Shown here piece after piece: positions 53,657-61,704 of a DNA stretch of 64,000 bases; position 1 is the first letter of the stretch; every line of letters starts with the position of its first letter. Under the pieces are notes generated by a model, which was given only the letters and a program-made list of their open reading frames with translations, was not told the DNA's origin and did no database searches. This DNA comes from Amedibacillus dolichus DSM 3991 (lineage in GTDB: Bacteria > Bacillota_I > Bacilli_A > Erysipelotrichales > Erysipelotrichaceae). The stretch covers positions 62,001 to 126,000 of the forward strand of contig NZ_DS483477.1 in the NCBI RefSeq assembly GCF_000154285.1, written 5' to 3'. A program made the translations under genes and the position numbers.

Positions 53657-53684
53657 AAGGCGGAGCTGAAATGCTCCGTTTTCC
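53657..53684 (+). terminator. Terminator of the ankyrin/EF-G-like operon
   Basis: GGCGGAGC, short loop, GCTCCGTTTT. Confidence 0.85.
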
Positions 53685-53735
53685 TTTGTGCTTTTGGAAA
53701 AGATACGTTACAATAACAGTAGTGAGGTAAAGGAT

Positions 53736-54701
53736 ATGAAGGAAATAAAGATTACAGATATTAAGGGAATTCAGGTTGGCTGTGCACAAGATGAGGTAGG
53801 AGGAAGCGGTTGTACGGTTGTGTTATGCAAGCAGGGGGCAGTTGCCGGTGTTGATGTACGAGGCGGAGGTCCTGCAACGCGTGAGACGGATTTGTTGAAT
53901 CCAATCAATATGGTGCAGCAAATTCATGGTGTTATGTTGAGTGGGGGAAGTGCGTTTGGTTTAGATGCGGCAAGCGGGGCAATGCAATATTTGGAAGAGC
54001 AAACATGCGGATTTGATATGCAGGTTGCTTATATTCCGATTGTATGCGGTGCATCGCTGTTTGATTTGTCAGTGGGTGATCCCAAGTGTCGTCCCGATCG
54101 AGAAATGGGGTATGAGGCTTGTAAAAACAGTGAGCAAAATGCTTGGGAAGAAGGAAATTACGGTGCCGGTACCGGTGCCAGTGTTGGAAAATTGTTAGGT
54201 TTTGATAAGGCGATGAAAAGTGGACAGGGTGCATATGGCTTGCAGCATGGTGATTTGCAGGTCGCAAGTATCGTAGCAGTCAATGCTTGTGGAAATGTAT
54301 ATGATTTTGAAAACGGAGAGTTGTTGGCAGGTATTTATGATCAGAAGCAAGGACGCATGTTAGCAGTGGAGGACATGCTGTCGATGCAGGAAGAAGCATG
54401 GCAGAAGGCAAATTGTGCGAATACGACAATTGGCTGTATCGTAACCAATGCCAAGCTGAGTAAAGCGGAATGTAGTAAGGTTGCCGGAATTGCACATGAT
54501 GGCTATGCACGTGCGATTCGTCCAGTGCACATGACAAGTGATGGGGATACGATTTTTGTATTGAGTACCGGTGAGGTAGAGGTAAATCTTGATGTTGTTG
54601 GTGTATTAGCAGCAGATACGATGGCAATGGCAATTAAACGTGGAGTTAAAAAAGCCGAAAGTGCGTATGGTCTGCCATCAAGTCAAGAGATTAAAAAATA
54701 A
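53736..54701 (+). CDS. P1-family (S58/DmpA-like) peptidase
   Basis: 321 residues of the Ntn-like DmpA/BapA family, whose members self-cleave to expose an N-terminal nucleophile and then act as aminopeptidases or amidases. The start of the family fold is DIKGIQVGCAQDEVGGSGCTVV; the glycine-rich GVDVRGGGPATRETDLL and MLSGGSAFGLDAASGAMQYLEE are signatures. The expected cleavage site lies in CANTTIGCIVTNAKLSK, making the first Thr after Asn the nucleophile. GAGG lies ten bases upstream of the start at 53736; the in-frame extension to 53688 overlaps a terminator. Substrate unknown. No leader peptide, so cytoplasmic. Confidence 0.9.
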   Translation: MKEIKITDIKGIQVGCAQDEVGGSGCTVVLCKQGAVAGVDVRGGGPATRETDLLNPINMVQQIHGVMLSGGSAFGLDAASGAMQYLEEQTCGFDMQVAYIPIVCGASLFDLSVGDPKCRPDREMGYEACKNSEQNAWEEGNYGAGTGASVGKLLGFDKAMKSGQGAYGLQHGDLQVASIVAVNACGNVYDFENGELLAGIYDQKQGRMLAVEDMLSMQEEAWQKANCANTTIGCIVTNAKLSKAECSKVAGIAHDGYARAIRPVHMTSDGDTIFVLSTGEVEVNLDVVGVLAADTMAMAIKRGVKKAESAYGLPSSQEIKK

Positions 54702-54906
54702 TATTTAAAGCATGGAAAGCAGAGGATTGCTGTTCACAGTTGGATTGGTAAGTATATATAATATAAGAAATGAAATCAAATGAAAGCAGATACAAAAACA
54801 TGACGGTTACATTTCTATGAATATTGTATATTTTATGTTTCGCTTGCATGATTTCGGTTGAATTGTGAATAGCATTTTACTGTTTTTGTAGGTAAATAAA
54901 AAGTGA

Positions 54907-54935
54907 TTGACTTTTCATTTGATGTGTAATAGTAT
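54907..54935 (+). promoter_or_regulatory. Candidate promoter of the capsule operon
   Basis: TTGACT (54907-54912) and TAGTAT (54930-54935) separated by 17 bases. Confidence 0.6.
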
Positions 54936-55035
54936 ATAAATGCTATTAAAGATATTTTTTAGCGTACGAAATTGAATGTAATCTGATAAATCATTGCTGC
55001 ATGCATGTTTAAAGGGTTGCAGGGTTACGAGTAAT

Positions 55036-55080
55036 TGTCCAAAGAGTTTTTTTGGACAGGCGAAGCTCGTCCTTTTTTTT
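55036..55080 (+). terminator. Leader terminator with overlapping competing hairpin
   Basis: Terminator: GGACAGGC (55054-55061) pairs with GCTCGTCC (55065-55072) with one mismatch, followed by T8. Competing stem: TGTCCAAA (55036-55043) with TTTGGACA (55051-55058). They share GGACA, so only one can form, the layout of an attenuator. Which signal selects between them is unknown. Confidence 0.65.
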
Positions 55081-55093
55081 GCCCGAAATACTC

Positions 55094-55104
55094 GGGGGGG
55101 GGGG
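55094..55104 (+). repeat. Homopolymeric G11 tract at the capsule operon ribosome site
   Basis: Eleven consecutive G residues end seven bases before the ATG at 55112, where the Shine-Dalgarno sequence should be. Such tracts in AT-rich genomes are prone to slipped-strand length change. Confidence 0.85.
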
Positions 55105-55111
55105 TAGAAAT

Positions 55112-56467
55112 ATGACAAATAAGAAAAAAATGCTATTATCAATTATATTATTAGAGGGATTTGTTTATGGCGGACTCATGTATCTGTTTCATATAGATTT
55201 TGCAAAACATTATATTGTATTATATTATATTTTTCAGTTTATTTTTAGTCGATATCGGGAAGATAATCATTTGATATGGGAAGAAATGAAAATGATTATT
55301 CAAGCGAATGGAATGCTATTTCTTGTGCAGGTATTGTTTAACGATGTTCTTCAACAGAATATTTTCGATTTAGCTGCGCTCACTGCGCTTATCATCGTTT
55401 TCGATATTATTTTAAATCGAACGATGCGTGTAATATTCAGAAAATATGTTGCCGATCGGGTGTTGGTTATTGGGATTGGTAAGCATGCCAATGATTTTGT
55501 GAAAATCACACGAGAAAATCGCTTTGCGATGATGAATGTATTGGCATGTGTCGATATTAATCACGTGGAGGGATTTGAAAATTATCATCAAGCATGCCGT
55601 GTAGAAGATGTTGAGGTTGTTGATTATAAACTACTAGATGAAGTTATTGAAAAATATCGTATTAATTCAGTTATGCTGGCAATTCCGGATTCATCTAAGT
55701 CGCAAATGCAGCGGATTATAATGGATTTATTTGACAAGGTTCCGATTGTAAAATATATGCCGCGAGTAAATGGTATGATGACCTTTGATTCAACAATTGC
55801 CGATTTTGATGGTAAGCTAGTGGTTACTTCGTCGCAAACGAAAACACATGTTATCGGTAAGATCATTAAGCGAATCATTGACATTATTGGAGGTATTTTG
55901 GGAGTTCTTTCCTTAATACCGTTGTCTGTCATCATTAAAGTGATTTCCTTGAAAAATGGTGATCATGCTTCGATTTTCTTTACGCAAGATAGGATCGGAA
56001 AAGATGGAAAGAAAATTCGTATTTATAAATATCGTTCTATGATTCCGAATGCGGAAGCAGAGCTGGAGCGATTGATGAAGGAAAATGAGGATATTCGCAT
56101 TGAATATCTGACGAATAAAAAGCTGGTGAATGATCCGAGAATTACCAAGATCGGTCATTTTATACGTCGTACAAGTATTGATGAGTTCCCACAATTTATC
56201 AATGTCTTGATGGGAAATATGAGTTTGGTTGGTCCACGCCCATATCTTTTTAGGGAGAAAGAAGATATGAGTATTTATTATAAATCTGTTATAAAGTGCA
56301 AACCGGGAATAACCGGAATGTGGCAGGCACATGGCAGAAGTGATTTGTCATTTAAAGAACGCTTGGTTTTAGATGACTACTATTATAGAAATTGGAATGT
56401 TTGGCTGGATCTGACCATTGTGTATAAAACCGTAAAAAGTGTAATATTTAAAAAAGGAGCCATGTAG
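55112..56467 (+). CDS. Undecaprenyl-phosphate sugar transferase (WbaP/CpsE type), initiating enzyme
   Basis: 451 residues. It starts repeat-unit assembly by moving a sugar-1-phosphate from a nucleotide sugar to undecaprenyl phosphate. Four to five hydrophobic segments occupy about 1-110, then a Rossmann-like soluble domain (VLVIGIGKHANDFVKI, about 118-255), a membrane re-entrant helix (IIKRIIDIIGGILGVLSLIPLSV), and the catalytic domain. The catalytic signatures are FTQDRIGKDGKKIRIYKYRSM, FIRRTSIDEFPQFINVLMGNMSLVGPRP and PGITGMWQAHGRSDL. The start at 55112 lies seven bases after the G11 tract; an in-frame TTG at 55052 would read through the terminator hairpin and is judged unlikely. First gene of the operon; the sugar (often glucose or galactose) is not predictable. 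Confidence 0.93.
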   Translation: MTNKKKMLLSIILLEGFVYGGLMYLFHIDFAKHYIVLYYIFQFIFSRYREDNHLIWEEMKMIIQANGMLFLVQVLFNDVLQQNIFDLAALTALIIVFDIILNRTMRVIFRKYVADRVLVIGIGKHANDFVKITRENRFAMMNVLACVDINHVEGFENYHQACRVEDVEVVDYKLLDEVIEKYRINSVMLAIPDSSKSQMQRIIMDLFDKVPIVKYMPRVNGMMTFDSTIADFDGKLVVTSSQTKTHVIGKIIKRIIDIIGGILGVLSLIPLSVIIKVISLKNGDHASIFFTQDRIGKDGKKIRIYKYRSMIPNAEAELERLMKENEDIRIEYLTNKKLVNDPRITKIGHFIRRTSIDEFPQFINVLMGNMSLVGPRPYLFREKEDMSIYYKSVIKCKPGITGMWQAHGRSDLSFKERLVLDDYYYRNWNVWLDLTIVYKTVKSVIFKKGAM

Positions 56468-56468
56468 T

Positions 56469-57251
56469 ATGAAATTATCGAAGGCAGAGAAAACAGTCAT
56501 CTTTGCGACTCTTTTTTGTGTAGTTGTTATGTTTGGGGTGGGTTATTTCCGTTTGCAGCGTGTTGATGATAAGCAGTATGCTTCTAAGCTGCCAAATGCG
56601 AAGGAAGCATTTTCAAAGCTGCGTTTGAAGGAAAATCCGTTGATCATAGAAGCAGGGAGTAAGGTAAGCAAGGATCCTGCTTTTTATTATAAAGGAAATA
56701 AGTCTATCTTAGCGGATATAAAATTAGATGTATCGAATGTCGATCCTTCGAAATTAGGACGCTATACGATCAAAGCAATTTATCAAGGTCTTGAACAAAA
56801 GATTCAGGTAGAAGTTAAAGATACGCAAGCGCCTCAAATATCTATCGCAGCGGATAGCTTTACTTTTGAGGTAAATGATTATTCAACGATAGATGAGGTC
56901 ATGGCGATGGTAGAAGCCCATGCGACAGATGCGTTTGAAGGCAGTGTGGAAATAGAGCCATGGATTGATTATCTTCCATATGAGTCTGCAACCTATACAT
57001 ACGAGTTAATCGCAAAGGATACGAGTGGAAATACTTCAACGAAAACGATTACGATTTCTTATGTGTATGCAGCAGCTTATGATAATATTGGCGAACCACA
57101 GGGGAATACGGTTGTGCCGCCTGAAAATCAAGGGCAAGCACCCGAAAGCAATAACAATATCAATCCGCCTTCAAATCAAGGCAATACTGAAGGACAGTCG
57201 GAAGAAAACGGTGGCAGCGGCGGAGTTGAAGACCAGCCGATTGTAGAATGA
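56469..57251 (+). CDS. Membrane-anchored Ig-like domain protein of the capsule operon
   Basis: 260 residues. One N-terminal transmembrane helix (about 10-28) with a basic cytoplasmic start, then two beta-sandwich regions. The first (about 55-117) ends KLGRYTIKAIYQGLEQKIQVEVKD, and the second (about 118-200) contains ATYTYELIAKDTSGNTSTKTITISYV, the pattern of bacterial Ig-like DUF5011/HYR-type domains. A Pro/Asn/Gln-rich tail follows (about 205-260). There is no sortase motif. The start at 56469 comes one base after the previous stop with AAGGAG upstream, so it is translationally linked with the initiating transferase. Its extracytoplasmic position suggests a role in polymer assembly, export or wall attachment; this is inference. 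Not part of the classical cpsABCD set. Confidence 0.75.
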   Translation: MKLSKAEKTVIFATLFCVVVMFGVGYFRLQRVDDKQYASKLPNAKEAFSKLRLKENPLIIEAGSKVSKDPAFYYKGNKSILADIKLDVSNVDPSKLGRYTIKAIYQGLEQKIQVEVKDTQAPQISIAADSFTFEVNDYSTIDEVMAMVEAHATDAFEGSVEIEPWIDYLPYESATYTYELIAKDTSGNTSTKTITISYVYAAAYDNIGEPQGNTVVPPENQGQAPESNNNINPPSNQGNTEGQSEENGGSGGVEDQPIVE

Positions 57252-57271
57252 TAAAATAAAGGAGAATGATG

Positions 57272-57976
57272 ATGAACGATAACTATATAACCGAAGAAAA
57301 AGAAAAAGAAGAACTGGAAATTGATTTAGGTCAATTTTTCAGAGAGTTGAAAAAGCGTTGGCGCTTGATCGTAATTTCTACTTTTTCGCTATGCTTACTT
57401 GTTTCTGTTTTTACGATCTTTTTTATTGATAAGAAATATAAGAGCGAGGCAACCATTTATTTAACCCCGAAAGTGAATGAAACGACCGGAACCGTTGATG
57501 CGAATTCTATTAGCGGAAACAATCAGTTAGTAAACAACTGCTTGTCTATCCTTAAGGGAAATAGCGTGTTGCAAAAGGTAGCGGATACTCTAAAGCTTTC
57601 GTATGATGAGGTAGCAAGTTCTATTTCTGTAAGCAATGATGCGGAAACACAAATCATTCGTATCAGTGCTATAACAAAAGATCCGCAAAAATCAAAGGAT
57701 ATTGTAGACACAACTGTTTCTACATTTACAGAAATGATGCTTGAAATATTAAATCTAAAGAATATTACGATTATTGATTATGCAAAGGTTCCGGAAGGAC
57801 CGGTTTCACCTAGTATCGTGAAAAATGCGATAATCGGAGCTGCAGGAGGCTTTGTATTGTCTTGCGGATATATCTTTTTAGCAGTTTTATTGGATAAGCG
57901 ATTAAAGAATAAGAGTGAAGCAGAGCAATTTTTGGAAATTCCGGTATTAGCCGAGATTCCGTATTTTGAGGATTAG
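57272..57976 (+). CDS. Wzz/CpsC-type chain-length regulator and kinase activator
   Basis: 234 residues from ATG 57272, which has the best spacing (seven bases) from GGAG at 57261; ATGs at 57266 and 57269 are too close. An acidic cytoplasmic N-terminus with IDLGQFFRELKKRWRLI leads into the first transmembrane helix (about 32-52). A periplasm-facing loop (YKSEATIYLTPKVNE) follows, then a second helix (about 184-205, after PEGPVSPS, the conserved Pro-rich segment). The cytoplasmic tail KRLKNKSEAEQFLEIPVLAEIPYFED contacts the BY-kinase in homologous systems. Length and Pro-rich motif fit CpsC/CapA, which partner with a separate CpsD kinase, as found downstream. Regulates polymer length. Confidence 0.9.
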   Translation: MNDNYITEEKEKEELEIDLGQFFRELKKRWRLIVISTFSLCLLVSVFTIFFIDKKYKSEATIYLTPKVNETTGTVDANSISGNNQLVNNCLSILKGNSVLQKVADTLKLSYDEVASSISVSNDAETQIIRISAITKDPQKSKDIVDTTVSTFTEMMLEILNLKNITIIDYAKVPEGPVSPSIVKNAIIGAAGGFVLSCGYIFLAVLLDKRLKNKSEAEQFLEIPVLAEIPYFED

Positions 57977-57977
57977 T

Positions 57978-58769
57978 ATGAAAGGATTTGTTGATATTCA
58001 TAATCATTCAGCATGGAATGTTGATGATGGTGTTCAAAGCTTCGAAGAAGCTAAGGCTTGTTTAACAAGAGCAAAAAAAGATGGAATAGAGATCATTGTG
58101 TCGACCCCTCATTATATTCCGGGAAGGTTCTCAAAGGAGGACTTCGATGAAATTACAAAGCGCCAATATGAGTTGATAGAATTAGGTAAAGAGATGGGAA
58201 TTCAAATCTATTTGGGTTCGGAAATCTTCTTGAATGATGATTATCTGGAAATGCTCGATCAAGGACTGTTTCACTCGCTTGCAGAAGGAAAATATGTGTT
58301 AGTGGAATTTGATGTCCGTAAAAATATCAAGAACAATGATGATGTCGAGGATATTCTTTATGAAATTAAGCTGCGTGGCTTTACACCAGTGATCGCTCAT
58401 GTAGAAAGATACTTCCATGATGGAATGGATTTGGAAAGAGTACAGCAATGGGTAGATATGGGTGCAATTATTCAAGTCAATCGTACAAGTTTTTTTGCGA
58501 AAAAAGGAAGCAGCTCGCAAAAAAATGCATTTGCGCTCATTGAACATAATCTGGCACATGTTGTTGCCACTGATACCCATCATGATGATGGACCTAGAAA
58601 GTGCATGCTTTCTGATGTATATGGGCTATTGTCAAAGGAATACGGCGAGGAAAATGCCGCTATTCTTTGTTGCGAGAATCCGAAAAATATCGTTAAGAAC
58701 ATAGAAGTAAGAACAACAAATGTTTTGAAGAAAAGATCTTTTTTTCAAAAATTGTTTAGAAAGAGGTAA
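57978..58769 (+). CDS. Manganese-dependent PHP-type tyrosine phosphatase (CpsB/YwqE type)
   Basis: 263 residues. The PHP-fold metal motifs are visible: VDIHNHSAW (His8, His10), DDG, STPHYIPG, LGSEIF, AHVERY and ATDTHHDDG. In Firmicutes this phosphatase removes phosphate from the tyrosine cluster of the CpsD kinase and so resets the capsule assembly cycle. GAGGA lies five bases upstream of the start at 57978, two bases after the preceding stop; the in-frame start at 57966 is inside CpsC and rejected. The order here (C, B, D) after an initiating transferase differs from the streptococcal order A-B-C-D-E. Confidence 0.94.
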   Translation: MKGFVDIHNHSAWNVDDGVQSFEEAKACLTRAKKDGIEIIVSTPHYIPGRFSKEDFDEITKRQYELIELGKEMGIQIYLGSEIFLNDDYLEMLDQGLFHSLAEGKYVLVEFDVRKNIKNNDDVEDILYEIKLRGFTPVIAHVERYFHDGMDLERVQQWVDMGAIIQVNRTSFFAKKGSSSQKNAFALIEHNLAHVVATDTHHDDGPRKCMLSDVYGLLSKEYGEENAAILCCENPKNIVKNIEVRTTNVLKKRSFFQKLFRKR

Positions 58770-58772
58770 GGT

Positions 58773-59501
58773 ATGAGTAGACGAATTGTAGTTGATAAAA
58801 ATATAAAAAGTGCATCAAAAAGCAGAAGAGGAAATCAGTTTGATTATTCAGAAATTTATCGACAACTGCGAACAAACATTGAGTTTTCTTCTATTGAAAA
58901 TAAGGTGCAGGTTGTCAATGTTACATCGACAACACCAAATGAAGGAAAAAGCAGTGTATCAAGTAATTTAGCGATTATTTGTTCTGATAAATATGAAAAG
59001 GTATTGTTAATTGATTGCGATTTACGAAAGCCGGTGCAACACAAATTTTTTAATACAACCAATAAAGTAGGTTTAAGCAATTTGTTGCTAAGCTATAAAG
59101 ATAAAATTGATATTGAAGATGAAACATATTTTAAACGCTATAAAAAGAATACAAGCGCAGGTAAATTGTATCTTTTAACTTCCGGATCCAAAGTGCCTAA
59201 TCCGCAGGAATTATTATCTAGTAAGCGATTTAAGCGATTAATCGAGGAATTAAAAAAGGAATTCGGCTTCATTATTATTGATTGTCCGCCAATCAGCGCA
59301 GTATCCGATGCCATTCCGGTTGCTTCTGTGAGTGATGGAACTCTGTTTGTTTGTTCCGCTAAGGATACCAACAAAAAGGAAGCGAAAGATGCACTTGTAC
59401 AATTAAAGCGTAACGGAGTTAATGTACTAGGCTGTGTCTTAACTAAGGTTGAAGATCCTTCAAATAAGAAATATGGATATTATTATAATAAAGGAGAATA
59501 A
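58773..59501 (+). CDS. Bacterial tyrosine kinase, CpsD type
   Basis: 242 residues, cytoplasmic BY-kinase. Walker A is TSTTPNEGKSSVSSNLA (Lys59), Walker A' LLIDCDLRKP, and Walker B IIIDCPP; the N-terminal EIYRQLRTNIEFS is the oligomer-forming helix. The C-terminal tyrosine cluster is short (KKYGYYYNKGE, four Tyr), so autophosphorylation sites are fewer than in streptococcal CpsD. With CpsC as membrane activator and CpsB as phosphatase it forms a complete phosphorylation cycle controlling polymer synthesis. The start is four bases after cpsB, with AGGTAAGG-like spacing. Operonic; no LytR-CpsA-Psr wall ligase gene is seen in the visible part. Confidence 0.94.
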   Translation: MSRRIVVDKNIKSASKSRRGNQFDYSEIYRQLRTNIEFSSIENKVQVVNVTSTTPNEGKSSVSSNLAIICSDKYEKVLLIDCDLRKPVQHKFFNTTNKVGLSNLLLSYKDKIDIEDETYFKRYKKNTSAGKLYLLTSGSKVPNPQELLSSKRFKRLIEELKKEFGFIIIDCPPISAVSDAIPVASVSDGTLFVCSAKDTNKKEAKDALVQLKRNGVNVLGCVLTKVEDPSNKKYGYYYNKGE

Positions 59502-59510
59502 GATGAGGTT

Positions 59511-60749
59511 ATGAAAATAGCAGTAGCAGGAACAGGATACGTAGGATTAAGCATTGCTATATTACTGGCACAACATCACGAGGTAGTTACAGTTGATATT
59601 ATTCCAGAAAAAGTAGAATTAATTAACAATAAGAAATCACCTATCCAAGATGATTACATTGAAAAATATTTAGCTGAAAAAGAGTTAAACTTAACAGCTA
59701 CATTAGATGCAAACGAAGCATATAAGGATGCAAAATTTGTAGTTATTGCTGCACCAACTAACTATGATTCAAAGAAGAACTTCTTTGATACAAGCGCAGT
59801 TGAATCAGTAATCAAATTAGTAATGGAGATCAACCCTGAAGCTATTATGGTTATTAAATCAACAATCCCTGTTGGGTATACAAAAAGCATTAGAGAAAAG
59901 ACTGGAAGTAAAAATATTATTTTCTCTCCAGAATTCTTGAGAGAATCTAAGGCGTTGTATGATAACTTATATCCCTCAAGAATTATTGTTGGAACTGATA
60001 TGAATGATGAAAGACTACTTGAAGTTGCTCATGTATTTGCTGAACTGCTTCAAGAAGGGGCTATTAAAGAAGATATAGACACACTATTTATGGGATTTAC
60101 TGAAGCCGAAGCTGTAAAATTATTTGCTAATACTTACTTGGCTTTACGTGTATCTTATTTCAATGAGTTAGACACATATGCTGAAATGAAAGGTTTAGAT
60201 ACTCAACAAATTATAAATGGGGTATGTTTGGATCCTCGTATTGGTACACATTATAATAATCCATCATTTGGATATGGTGGATATTGTTTGCCTAAAGATA
60301 CAAAACAATTATTAGCAAACTATGAAGATGTACCACAAAATATGATGTCTGCGATTGTTGAATCTAATAGAACAAGAAAAGACTTTATTGCTGATAGAGT
60401 ATTAGAAAAAGCCGGTTATTATAGTTATCAAGATAACAATGAATATGATTCAGCTAATGAAAAAGAAATCACTGTTGGTGTTTATAGATTAACTATGAAA
60501 TCAAATAGTGATAATTTTAGGCAATCGTCTATTCAAGGTGTTATGAAAAGAATTAAAGCAAAGGGTGCTAAAGTGATAATCTTTGAACCAACTTTAAAAG
60601 ATGGCGAAACATTTTTCGGAAGTGAAATTGTAAATGATTTAGATTCATTTAAAAAACAAAGCGATGCAATTATTGCGAATAGATATGATGAATGTCTAAA
60701 TGATATAGAAGATAAGGTATATACGAGAGATTTATTTAGAAGGGATTAA
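59511..60749 (+). CDS. UDP-glucose 6-dehydrogenase-family enzyme
   Basis: 412 residues. Oxidises a UDP-hexose (typically UDP-glucose) to the uronic acid in two NAD-dependent steps. Rossmann motif AGTGYVGLS (about 6-14), [30 protein letters not shown], and the catalytic cysteine Cys259 in [12 protein letters not shown] followed by the C-terminal UDP-binding domain ([19 protein letters not shown]). It would give the polymer acidic uronic residues; UDP-GlcNAc-type uronate synthesis cannot be excluded. Its start is 10 bases after the kinase gene with no strong ribosome site. From here base composition and codon use turn more AT-rich than in the upstream regulatory genes. Confidence 0.9.
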   Translation: MKIAVAGTGYVGLSIAILLAQHHEVVTVDIIPEKVELINNKKSPIQDDYIEKYLAEKELNLTATLDANEAYKDAKFVVIAAPTNYDSKKNFFDTSAVESVIKLVMEINPEAIMVIKSTIPVGYTKSIREKTGSKNIIFSPEFLRESKALYDNLYPSRIIVGTDMNDERLLEVAHVFAELLQEGAIKEDIDTLFMGFTEAEAVKLFANTYLALRVSYFNELDTYAEMKGLDTQQIINGVCLDPRIGTHYNNPSFGYGGYCLPKDTKQLLANYEDVPQNMMSAIVESNRTRKDFIADRVLEKAGYYSYQDNNEYDSANEKEITVGVYRLTMKSNSDNFRQSSIQGVMKRIKAKGAKVIIFEPTLKDGETFFGSEIVNDLDSFKKQSDAIIANRYDECLNDIEDKVYTRDLFRRD

Positions 60750-60754
60750 TTTTA

Positions 60755-61222
60755 ATGAAAAAAAATATAAAAATAGCTTTTGCTGCTTCCTCAGGTGGTC
60801 ATTATGAACAGTTAATGATGTTAAAGCCTTTAATGGATGAATACGATAGCTTTGTTGTTACAGAGAAAACGCGCTATTCAGCCAAGGTCCTTCAAAAAAA
60901 GAATTACTATATGAAGCAAGTGAACCGGAAAGAATTAATGTTTATACCGAAGATGATTCTTAATTGTTGTTTAGCATTAAGGTTAATGGTTAAAGAGAAA
61001 CCAAATATAGTAATCTGTACAGGTGTTTTAGCAATGATACCTCTATGTATGTTTTGTAAGATTTCAGGGGGAAAATTAATTTTTATTGAATCATTTGCAA
61101 AAATAAAAAGTCCCACACTGACTGGAAAGCTCTTGTATAAATATGCTGATAGATTTTATATCCAATGGGAAAGTTTAAGAGAATTTTATCCAAATGCAAT
61201 TTATTTGGGAGGTATTTACTAA
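60755..61222 (+). CDS. Alg14/PssD-type glycosyltransferase subunit
   Basis: 155 residues. Equivalent to the N-terminal half of a GT-B glycosyltransferase split over two genes: IAFAASSGGHYEQLMMLKPL is the glycine-rich start typical of Alg14/PssD, and VICTGVLAMIPLCMF and LIFIESFAKIKSPTLTGKL are family blocks. In yeast Alg14 anchors the soluble catalytic partner Alg13 at the membrane; bacterial PssD/PssE (and Cps14F/G) pairs add the second sugar to the lipid carrier. The hydrophobic stretch at about 60-100 fits membrane association. It overlaps the partner gene by one base. Confidence 0.9.
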   Translation: MKKNIKIAFAASSGGHYEQLMMLKPLMDEYDSFVVTEKTRYSAKVLQKKNYYMKQVNRKELMFIPKMILNCCLALRLMVKEKPNIVICTGVLAMIPLCMFCKISGGKLIFIESFAKIKSPTLTGKLLYKYADRFYIQWESLREFYPNAIYLGGIY

Positions 61223-61704
61223 TGATATTTATAACGCTAGGTTCTCAAAAATTTCAATTTAATAGAGTTTTAATTAAGATTGATGAACTAGTTGAAAAAG
61301 GATTATTAAAAGAGCAAGTATTTGCGCAAATTGGTTACTCAGACTATAAACCGAAATTTTATGAGTATAAAGATTTTCTAGATAGAGAAGATTTTTTTAA
61401 AAAGATGGAACTTTCAAATATCGTAATTACGCATGGAGGAACAGGAGCAATTATAGGTGCATTGAAAAAAGAAAAAAAGGTAATTGCTATTCCGAGGCTA
61501 GCAAAATATGGAGAGCATGTAGATGATCACCAAATTCAAATTATAAATGAATTTGAAAGTTTAAATCTTATTGAACCAGTTTATAATATAGATAAATTAA
61601 GTGATGCGATAAATTCTATATTAACTAGAAAATATGCCACATATAAATCAAATACAACAAATATCATAAATGACATTAAGAAGTTTTTGGAGGAAATAAG
61701 GTGA
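61222..61704 (+). CDS. Alg13/PssE-type glycosyltransferase subunit
   Basis: 160 residues, the C-terminal catalytic half of the split GT-B enzyme: MIFITLGSQKFQFNRVLIKID at the start and VITHGGTGAIIGALKKEKKVIAIPR, the sugar-nucleotide binding loop, then EHVDDHQIQI. The start ATG at 61222 overlaps the last base of the preceding stop (TAATG) and has GGAGG upstream; the longer in-frame start at 61165 is inside the previous gene. The pair probably acts as one enzyme. Sugar not predictable. It overlaps the next gene by four bases (GTGA), so expression of the set is coupled. Confidence 0.9.
   Translation: MIFITLGSQKFQFNRVLIKIDELVEKGLLKEQVFAQIGYSDYKPKFYEYKDFLDREDFFKKMELSNIVITHGGTGAIIGALKKEKKVIAIPRLAKYGEHVDDHQIQIINEFESLNLIEPVYNIDKLSDAINSILTRKYATYKSNTTNIINDIKKFLEEIR

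Larger units (their letters stand above)
54702..55111 (+). other. Leader region of the capsule/exopolysaccharide operon
   Basis: 410 bases without a gene. A promoter (54907-54935) starts a leader of about 170 bases containing competing hairpins and a T8 terminator (55036-55080), then an 11-G tract (55094-55104) in the ribosome-binding position. Upstream of the promoter there is only AT-rich DNA. Confidence 0.65.

Noticed and set aside
55052-55111. Upstream in-frame TTG extension of the sugar transferase through the G11 tract
   Set aside because: It would begin inside the terminator hairpin and add a non-membrane Ser/Phe/Gly-rich stretch before the first helix. ATG 55112 is far better placed.
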